The position numbers and the translations under genes are program-made. DNA of 12,811 nt. Source: Lachnospiraceae bacterium. Lineage in GTDB: Bacteria; Bacillota_A; Clostridia; Lachnospirales; Lachnospiraceae. Location of the stretch: NCBI GenBank assembly GCA_017553965.1, contig JAFZJK010000021.1, positions 1 through 12,811 on the forward strand. The letters run 5' to 3'. Each line of letters starts with the position of its first letter. The stretch's first letter is position 1. Positions 7,311 through 12,811 of this stretch are shown in pieces. The notes beneath the pieces are model-generated. The model did not search any database, was not told where the DNA came from, and saw only the letters and a list, made by a program, of their open reading frames with translations.

Positions 7311-8620
7311 AAAAGATCATAACCTATATCAATTGTGAAAACGAGACTATGGAGAGCTGCGTTAACAGCTCGAGAGAGTACGAGAATAACGGAGCCGACG
7401 AGCTTTTTATCTACAGTGCCGCTGAGTCAGAGACGGAGATCGAAAATCTGCTGGCAATAGTAAAAGAAGTGGTAAGGCGTGTGGATATTCCCGTTATGAT
7501 AGGTACCCGCGTAAAGAGATTTGAAGATATCAAAAAAGCTTTTTACACAGGTGCAAAAAGCGTAGTCCTTCAGTACAGAGATATTAAGGGGACCGATCTG
7601 ATCAAACAGGGAAGCGAGCGTTTCGGAAAGGACAGTATCATCATCGAAGTAAATATGGATCCGGAAACAGCTACGGATGTATTCGGTGATAATGATATAT
7701 TCGGTACAGAGTATTATGGCGGACTTTTATTCAAGCATGTAGTTATATCCGAAAAGCTTAAGAAGACCATCACAAGCATGAAGGTACCTGTGATCATAAG
7801 AGACAGTCTTATCAGAAATGATATCCTTTCACTGATATCTTTGGATAATGTATCCGGTATAGCTACCAATTATTATGCGGAAAAGAAGCTTCCTTCAGAC
7901 ACTTTATATACCGACGGTCCCAGCGTACAGGCGGGAACTGGTATCATGCAGGTTAAGCGAAACTTAAAGGAAGATGGGATAGATGTAAATACATTTGACA
8001 GTAAGCTGAAGTTTGCCGATCTTAAAAAGAACAGTGACGGCATGGTACCGGTCATTGTCCAGGATTACAGGAACAATGAAGTACTGATGCTTGCCTACAT
8101 GAACGAAGAAGCCTTCAACAAGACGGTAGAGACCGGTGTTATGACATATTTTTCAAGGTCCCGTCAGGAACTCTGGATAAAGGGAGGTACATCCGGTCAT
8201 TTCCAGTATGTAAAAGAACTTATAGCTGACTGTGATAACGACACATTACTTGCAAAGGTTGAGCAGATAGGAGCAGCCTGCCATACGGGAAACCGTTCAT
8301 GTTTCTTTAACGAGATGTTAAAGCATGAATACGAAGAAAAGAATGCTTACGCTGTTCTTAAAGGTCTTTACGATGTGGTGGTTGACAGAAAGAACAATCC
8401 GAAAGAAGGTTCATATACCAATTATCTTTTGGACAAGGGCATAGATAAGATACTTAAGAAATGCGGTGAAGAAGCTACCGAGATAGTTATAGCCGCAAAG
8501 AATCCGAACGCAGAAGAATTAAAGTATGAGATAGCTGATTTTCTTTACCATGTTACGGTACTTATGGTTGAGTGTAACGTTGACTGGGAAGATATCGTAG
8601 AAGAGTTATCAAAACGATGA
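7307..8620 (+). CDS. hisIE: HisF-like (degenerate) domain fused to phosphoribosyl-AMP cyclohydrolase/phosphoribosyl-ATP pyrophosphatase
   Basis: The protein has 437 residues, against about 200 for an ordinary HisIE. Residues 1 to about 205 resemble His[47 protein letters not shown] and [13 protein letters not shown] follow the HisF order. The catalytic Asp of strand 1 is Asn9, that of strand 5 is Asn116, and the phosphate-binding glycines are replaced (GTRVKR, IIRDS), so cyclase activity is unlikely. Residues 234 to about 340 are HisI, which opens the adenine ring: it has D308, D310, D312 and zinc cysteines C309, C325, C332 (C-x15-C-x6-C). The rest is HisE, which removes pyrophosphate: it has the MazG-like E388, E389, E392 plus E408 and D411. 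HisI and HisE look complete. The ATG overlaps the hisA stop. The enzyme assignment is firm; the role of the first domain is unknown. Confidence 0.93.
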   Translation: MKKIITYINCENETMESCVNSSREYENNGADELFIYSAAESETEIENLLAIVKEVVRRVDIPVMIGTRVKRFEDIKKAFYTGAKSVVLQYRDIKGTDLIKQGSERFGKDSIIIEVNMDPETATDVFGDNDIFGTEYYGGLLFKHVVISEKLKKTITSMKVPVIIRDSLIRNDILSLISLDNVSGIATNYYAEKKLPSDTLYTDGPSVQAGTGIMQVKRNLKEDGIDVNTFDSKLKFADLKKNSDGMVPVIVQDYRNNEVLMLAYMNEEAFNKTVETGVMTYFSRSRQELWIKGGTSGHFQYVKELIADCDNDTLLAKVEQIGAACHTGNRSCFFNEMLKHEYEEKNAYAVLKGLYDVVVDRKNNPKEGSYTNYLLDKGIDKILKKCGEEATEIVIAAKNPNAEELKYEIADFLYHVTVLMVECNVDWEDIVEELSKR

Positions 8621-8638
8621 TCCTATAAATAGGGAATA

Positions 8639-8654
8639 TCCGGATGGGGCCGGA
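8639..8654 (+). other. Short GC-rich hairpin after hisIE
   Basis: TCCGG (8639-8643) pairs with CCGGA (8650-8654) around a six-base loop, between the hisIE stop and the next gene. No T-run follows, so it is not a standard terminator. A second small inverted repeat, CCTAT/ATAGG, lies just before it (8622-8633). It may only trim or stabilise mRNA. Confidence 0.3.
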
Positions 8655-8676
8655 AAATGTACGGAGGGGCGATGTT

Positions 8677-8859
8677 ATGGATAAGGGTTTTCTTAAATGT
8701 CCTTTTTGCGGGGCAGAAGATATTAAGCTTATAGACAGGATAGATGTTTCCGACGGCACACATACTTATTATCATGCTAAATGTTCAGCGTGCGGAGCCT
8801 CGACGGAAGAACAAAAATCACAATTTGATGCTATAGTTGCTTGGAACAGGAGGGTATGA
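8677..8859 (+). CDS. Small Lar-like zinc-ribbon protein
   Basis: This 60-residue protein starts [15 protein letters not shown] and has two CxxC pairs (C8/C11 and C36/C39, in KCSACGA). It ends AIVAWNRRV, where AWNRR is the hallmark of the Lar (restriction alleviation) family, common in phages and prophages and also found as orphan chromosomal genes. In the Rac-prophage case Lar modulates type I restriction-modification; whether this copy does so is unknown. The ATG at 8677 is chosen because a GGAGGGG site lies about eight bases upstream; an in-frame ATG at 8644 falls inside the hairpin and has no such site. Its last codons carry the AGGAGGG site of the next gene, so the two are probably translated together. 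No phage genes are nearby, and no restriction genes are in the window. Confidence 0.75.
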   Translation: MDKGFLKCPFCGAEDIKLIDRIDVSDGTHTYYHAKCSACGASTEEQKSQFDAIVAWNRRV

Positions 8860-8864
8860 TCATT

Positions 8865-11054
8865 ATGAGAATAAGAAATCTTAAAATGAGAACAGTTATG
8901 ATTTCTATAGTAGCCATATCTGTTGCTATAGGTATCAGTCTTTTGTGTATTCTGGCCGCATATAATTCCAATGAGACCTTAAAGGATAAGATCAATGACA
9001 ATATGTCAACATACCTGGATGCCCAGGTAAATACAATTGAAAAGTTTGTTAAGGATTCTGAAGAAAAGCTTGTTCTGTTTTCTAAAAACACACTTATTAA
9101 AGAACTGGTAGCGGAAGATGTTGCCGATCTAAAAAAGAGCGGTGTGTCATTCGGGCAGCTTAGAAGCGAAGATTTCCCTGCATTTAATGCCGAAGGATAT
9201 AACACAACAGCATATTATAAGGATCATTTTAAGAAATATGAAGAAGTACAGTCTTATACTCTGGATTATTACAGTCACCTGGAAAACTGGGAAGGTCTTT
9301 ATGTAGGTAATATGGAGACCAGAATATTGGCGTACAGTGTACCTCCAGTTATCGGAAAGGTGTTAAGAGCGGATGCCGGACGACGCCAGGAGCTTATGAA
9401 TGAACTCAAAAAAGCGGGTATAGGCGGAGTATATAATGCAGGTATCATTGTATCTCCCGGTACAGGACTACTGTGTCTATCCATGTACTCACCTGTGTCC
9501 TTTGATGAGAACGGAAACCCGGTCGGATATGTCGGAGCGGGAGTATTTAATACAGAGCTTGAGAAAGCTTTGACAGAAAATGAGATAACCGGTATTGATG
9601 ACAAATATTTCTATATGTTTAACTACAAAACCGGAACCTTATTCATGGATACTCATTACGTGACCGAAGAAGAAAGGGACGCACACATTGCTAAGGAAAT
9701 AACGAATCCCATTCTAAAAGAGGTACAAAATAAAATGACCGCAGGTGAGCAAAGCGGACATTTTGAGTTTGAGAGTGATGACTATAACAATGGTAAAGCT
9801 ATAGTAGTTAATTACGCAGGTTTACCGGGACGTGACTGGGCAGTTGTTCTTACAGCTGAAAAAGATGCATTATATGCAGCATCCAATAAAAACTTAAGGA
9901 ACATGCTTATACTCGGTGCGGTTGCATTTATACTGATAATCGTGCTTGCAGCTGTATCGATCACATTCCTTACCAGACCTTTGGCAGGTGTTACTTCAGC
10001 CATCAAGGATCTAAGTAAGCTTCAACTTAAAAAGAATCAATTTGTTATCAAACGTGCTAAAGATAAGAATGAAGTCGGGCAGATAGCTCATGAAATAGAA
10101 ATACTGCGAGTTGCATTAAGCGGCATAGTCGATACACTTAAGGGCTGCTCACTGAGTCTTGATTCTTCAGCAGGAAACATGGATGAGAACTCCAAAAATC
10201 TGGTAAGCTTTGTAACTGATAATACAGCTACCACACAGGAGCTTGCATCCTCACTTACATCGACAGGCTCTATAGTTGACGAAGTAAATGACAGCATAGG
10301 TCATATGAAAGAGCTGGTTGATCATGCGGTATGCTCCGTTAAAAACGGTTCCGAACAGAGCGAGAATCTGCTCGCAGCTGCTGAGTCCATGGAGCAGAAG
10401 ACCTCCGAGACTCTGTCAGAATCCAGAAAGAACATAATTGATAATAAGAAGGCTATCCAGGAAGTTATAACAAAACTTCGTACCTTAAGCAAGATCAATA
10501 CCTTCGTAAATGATATTTTGTCGATAGCGACACAGACAAAACTGCTTTCGCTTAATGCTTCCATTGAGGCAGCACGTGCAGGTGAGCAGGGCAAGGGATT
10601 CTCGGTAGTAGCTACAGAGATCGGTACTCTGGCCAACAATACATCTTCTGCAGCACAGAAGATACAGGATATTACCCGTCTTACCAATGAAAGTATTGAC
10701 GAGACGGTTAAGTGTTTCGATGAGTTGAATGATTATCTTGAAAGTGATATAATGACCAAGTTTGAAGAGATCAATTCCGAAGCACAGAATAATAACAAGA
10801 TCACCAGTGAGCTTATTGATAATATCAATGAGATCAACAACAATGTACTTGAATTCAAGAAATTTGTTAACGAGTTGGTATCACAGATGGATGATATCAG
10901 AGCACTCAGTGAACAGAACAGTGCCGGAATAGACGATATTGTATCCAAGAATGAAAAGACCAGCAGTATTGCAGAGAACATGGCCGGGTCTGCAGGTAAT
11001 AATAAGGATAACGCCAAGGCACTCGGAGAGATCATATCCAAGTTTACTATGTGA
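8865..11054 (+). CDS. Methyl-accepting chemotaxis protein with extracellular sensor domain
   Basis: This is a membrane chemoreceptor that passes ligand binding to CheA/CheW. From ATG 8865 it has 729 residues. Segment 1 (about 10-32, [19 protein letters not shown]) anchors an outer sensor domain of about 310 residues. The repeated aromatic/glycine pattern, such as [10 protein letters not shown] and [16 protein letters not shown], suggests a double Cache fold. Segment 2 (about 347-370) leads to a HAMP domain ([11 protein letters not shown]), then a long coiled coil with the conserved signalling tip [20 protein letters not shown] at about 563-582. No C-terminal CheR-binding pentapeptide is seen. 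The ATG at 8856 would overlap the previous stop but is only one base from AGGAGGG; 8865, about ten bases away, is preferred. The ligand cannot be told; I did not find a clear amino-acid-binding Cache signature. No che or flagellar genes are next to it. Confidence 0.93.
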   Translation: MRIRNLKMRTVMISIVAISVAIGISLLCILAAYNSNETLKDKINDNMSTYLDAQVNTIEKFVKDSEEKLVLFSKNTLIKELVAEDVADLKKSGVSFGQLRSEDFPAFNAEGYNTTAYYKDHFKKYEEVQSYTLDYYSHLENWEGLYVGNMETRILAYSVPPVIGKVLRADAGRRQELMNELKKAGIGGVYNAGIIVSPGTGLLCLSMYSPVSFDENGNPVGYVGAGVFNTELEKALTENEITGIDDKYFYMFNYKTGTLFMDTHYVTEEERDAHIAKEITNPILKEVQNKMTAGEQSGHFEFESDDYNNGKAIVVNYAGLPGRDWAVVLTAEKDALYAASNKNLRNMLILGAVAFILIIVLAAVSITFLTRPLAGVTSAIKDLSKLQLKKNQFVIKRAKDKNEVGQIAHEIEILRVALSGIVDTLKGCSLSLDSSAGNMDENSKNLVSFVTDNTATTQELASSLTSTGSIVDEVNDSIGHMKELVDHAVCSVKNGSEQSENLLAAAESMEQKTSETLSESRKNIIDNKKAIQEVITKLRTLSKINTFVNDILSIATQTKLLSLNASIEAARAGEQGKGFSVVATEIGTLANNTSSAAQKIQDITRLTNESIDETVKCFDELNDYLESDIMTKFEEINSEAQNNNKITSELIDNINEINNNVLEFKKFVNELVSQMDDIRALSEQNSAGIDDIVSKNEKTSSIAENMAGSAGNNKDNAKALGEIISKFTM

Positions 11055-11059
11055 TGTTG

Positions 11060-11080
11060 AAGCTTTAAAGCAGCTTTTTA
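11060..11080 (+). terminator. Possible weak terminator after the chemoreceptor gene
   Basis: AAGCT (11060-11064) pairs with AGCTT (11072-11076) across seven bases, followed by a short T-run (TTTTT, then A at 11080). The five-base stem is weak, and the sequence also contains the palindrome GCTTTAAAGC (11062-11071). It may cause partial termination before ugd. Confidence 0.35.
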
Positions 11081-11084
11081 CAAT

Positions 11085-11129
11085 CGGTTGGGAAGGCAGT
11101 TAACCGAGCAGTATTAGGAGTATTACAAT
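11085..11129 (+). promoter_or_regulatory. Candidate promoter and inverted repeat upstream of ugd
   Basis: TTAACC (11100-11105) and TACAAT (11124-11129) are 18 bp apart and could form a moderate promoter. CGGTT (11085-11089) and AACCG (11102-11106) form an inverted repeat overlapping the -35. An AAGGAG at 11137-11142 follows but has no well-spaced start codon. The interval 11055-11204 is otherwise non-coding as far as I can see. Confidence 0.35.
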
Positions 11130-11204
11130 ATTTTATAAGGAGTTATTATCTGTAGCGTGCTTTTTGTGGGGAATAAGAGTATGCAACATGATAAGATAGG
11201 AAAC

Positions 11205-12458
11205 ATGAAAAAGATAGCAGTAGCAGGTACGGGATATGTAGGATTGTCTCTGGCAGTCTTACTTGCACAGAATAATGAAGTCACAGCAGTGGACATTATT
11301 CCTGAGAAGGTTGAGAAGCTTAACAATTATATTTCACCCATACAGGATGACTATATTGAAAAGTATCTGGCAGAAGCAAAAGCCGGCAGCAAAACATTGA
11401 ATTTAAAGGCGACAGTAGACGGAGCTTCAGCATATAAGGATGCTGATTATATCATTATTGCAGCACCCACCAATTATGATCCTCATAAGAATTTTTTCGA
11501 TTGTTCTGCTGTAGAGTCGGTTATTAAGCTTGTATTGGAGTGCACTTCGGATAGAGTAAATAAGCCGGTTATGATCATTAAGTCGACCATCCCGGTAGGC
11601 TATACTAAGTCGGTTAAAGAAAAATTCGGTGCCGATAATATCATGTTCAGCCCTGAGTTCTTACGTGAATCAAAAGCCTTATATGATAACCTTTATCCTT
11701 CAAGAATAATTGTAGGATGTGATGAGGCTACATCCGAAGCAGCAGATATATTTGCCGGTCTGCTTAAGGAAGGTGCTTTAAAGCAGGATATCGAAGTATT
11801 AAAGATGGGTACCACCGAGGCTGAAGCTGTTAAGCTTTTTGCCAATACTTATCTGGCACTTCGTGTTTCTTATTTTAACGAGCTTGATACATATGCAGAG
11901 GTAAAAGGTCTTAATACTTTAGATATAATAAAGGGTGTAAGCTTAGATCCAAGAATAGGTGACTTCTACAACAATCCTTCATTCGGATACGGCGGATACT
12001 GCTTGCCTAAGGATACTAAGCAGCTGTTGGCCAACTACGAGGATGTACCTCAGAACATGATGTCAGCCATAGTAGAGTCCAACAGGACACGTAAGGACTT
12101 CATAGCAGACCGTGTACTGGAGCTCGCAGGATACTACAGTGCCAATGCTACCTGGAATTCCACCAAGGAAAAAGAGATCGTCATAGGCGTATACAGGCTT
12201 ACCATGAAGAGCAACAGTGACAACTTCCGCCAGAGCAGTATCCAGGGCGTTATGAAGCGTATCAAGGCCAAGGGAGCTACGGTCATCATCTATGAGCCCA
12301 CCTTAGAGGACGGTACCACATTCTTCGGAAGCAAAGTCGTAAACGACATAGAGAAGTTCAAGTCCATGAGTGATGCTATCATAGCCAACCGCTATGACAA
12401 GATACTTGATGATGTAGAAAATAAGGTATATACAAGAGACCTTTTCAGAAGAGAATAG
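11205..12458 (+). CDS. ugd: UDP-glucose 6-dehydrogenase
   Basis: This enzyme oxidises UDP-glucose twice with NAD to UDP-glucuronate, a precursor for capsule, exopolysaccharide or other cell-surface sugars. The 417-residue protein has the Rossmann start [21 protein letters not shown], then [44 protein letters not shown] and [15 protein letters not shown]. The catalytic cysteine is C266, within [18 protein letters not shown]. It matches the short E. coli-type Ugd closely (388 residues there) to the end, KVYTRDLF. The extra length is mainly a segment of about 15-18 residues ([17 protein letters not shown]) before the UDP-binding C-terminal domain. ATG 11205 begins the family sequence, although its ribosome site (AGGA, three bases away) is weak. 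Upstream in-frame ATG 11181 and GTG 11157 are possible and would add 8 or 16 residues. The next gene starts 10 bp downstream. Confidence 0.95.
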   Translation: MKKIAVAGTGYVGLSLAVLLAQNNEVTAVDIIPEKVEKLNNYISPIQDDYIEKYLAEAKAGSKTLNLKATVDGASAYKDADYIIIAAPTNYDPHKNFFDCSAVESVIKLVLECTSDRVNKPVMIIKSTIPVGYTKSVKEKFGADNIMFSPEFLRESKALYDNLYPSRIIVGCDEATSEAADIFAGLLKEGALKQDIEVLKMGTTEAEAVKLFANTYLALRVSYFNELDTYAEVKGLNTLDIIKGVSLDPRIGDFYNNPSFGYGGYCLPKDTKQLLANYEDVPQNMMSAIVESNRTRKDFIADRVLELAGYYSANATWNSTKEKEIVIGVYRLTMKSNSDNFRQSSIQGVMKRIKAKGATVIIYEPTLEDGTTFFGSKVVNDIEKFKSMSDAIIANRYDKILDDVENKVYTRDLFRRE

Positions 12459-12468
12459 TGGGGACGTA

Positions 12469-12811
12469 ATGGACTTTAATTTTCTCAATAATAACAACAA
12501 TAATAATAGCAACAATAATAATACTAATCCCGTAATAGACAATCAGGAAGTGCTGGGGCATACTCTGACGCATGAGCACAGAAAAACATATGATGTACCC
12601 GGAGCGGACGATCCGGAAAAACTGACATCGAAGTGCATACAGATCCTATTACTGCCAAGGATACTTGATATCTTATGCTTCTTTCTGGCAGCGGGGTTCT
12701 TCTCCTGGAACAGTGCGAACGACAAGTATAAATACTTTGCAAAAAGAGTGTTAAATCCGGACTCTACCACGAGCTTCTTAAGTGCCTTATTTGACATTAA
12801 GACAATACTGG
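12469..12811 (+). CDS. Asn-rich putative membrane protein, 3'-truncated by the window end
   Basis: I do not recognise this protein. An open frame of 114 codons starts at ATG 12469, 10 bp after ugd, with a modest GGGGAC-type site, and has no stop before the window ends. Residues 7-20 are almost all asparagine, encoded by a run of AAT/AAC codons (12487-12528). A polar segment follows to about residue 55. Residues about 57-80 are strongly hydrophobic (IQILLLPRILDILCFFLAAG) and may cross or line the membrane. The part after it (NSANDKYKYFAKRVLNP) is charged and aromatic. The close spacing to ugd suggests the same transcript, hence possibly a role in surface polysaccharide or the envelope, but that is inference. 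The start and frame are supported by continuity only. Confidence 0.6.
   Translation, partial: MDFNFLNNNNNNNSNNNNTNPVIDNQEVLGHTLTHEHRKTYDVPGADDPEKLTSKCIQILLLPRILDILCFFLAAGFFSWNSANDKYKYFAKRVLNPDSTTSFLSALFDIKTIL

Noticed and set aside
12303..12542. Minus-strand reading frame with a poly-leucine run
   Set aside because: It is the antisense of the AAT/AAC (Asn) codons and of the ugd 3' end; no ribosome site or family match.
12600..12670. Possible frameshift in the Asn-rich gene, where a second frame also reads protein-like for about 18 codons
   Set aside because: The main frame stays open through the whole interval to the window end, and the alternative frame ends in a stop near 12667.

Overview
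The window looks like chromosomal DNA from a low-GC, motile, Gram-positive member of the Clostridia, most probably Lachnospiraceae. The signs are a short-form HisG encoded with HisZ, a RecU-type Holliday junction resolvase, a YlbM/TmcAL protein, strong AAAGGAG-type ribosome binding sites, TTGACA/TATAAT-like promoters and a methyl-accepting chemotaxis protein. The genus is inference; there is no rRNA in the window.

Layout: (1) 1-573, the 3' part of an RluA-family pseudouridine synthase, cut by the window edge and broken by a -1 frameshift. (2) 651-1187, recU. (3) A strong promoter and a hairpin leader (1199-1332), followed by a histidine operon hisZ-hisG-hisD-hisB (1333-5085), closed by a terminator at about 5097-5140. 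(4) tmcAL on the minus strand (5080-6357), overlapping the end of hisB by 6 bp and containing the his terminator inside its own coding sequence. (5) A divergent promoter region (6358-6578), then hisA (6579-7310) coupled by an ATGA overlap to a fusion gene (7307-8620). That gene carries a degenerate HisF-like barrel in front of HisI and HisE. (6) A 60-residue Lar-like zinc protein (8677-8859), closely followed by a large chemotaxis receptor (8865-11054). (7) A roughly 150-bp leader, ugd (11205-12458), and the start of an Asn-rich membrane protein gene that runs off the window (12469-12811).

How it works together: HisZ and HisG perform the first committed step of histidine synthesis (ATP phosphoribosyltransferase). 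The HisI and HisE domains of the fusion protein perform the next two, HisA the isomerisation, HisB the dehydration and HisD the final two oxidations. hisH and hisF (the glutamine amidotransferase/cyclase), hisC and a histidinol phosphatase are not in the window and would have to be elsewhere.

The most interesting item is the N-terminal domain of the HisIE fusion. It looks like a HisF TIM barrel in which both catalytic aspartates are asparagine and the phosphate-binding glycines are lost, which suggests a structural or regulatory pseudoenzyme. No mobile element, CRISPR array, tRNA or rRNA was recognised.
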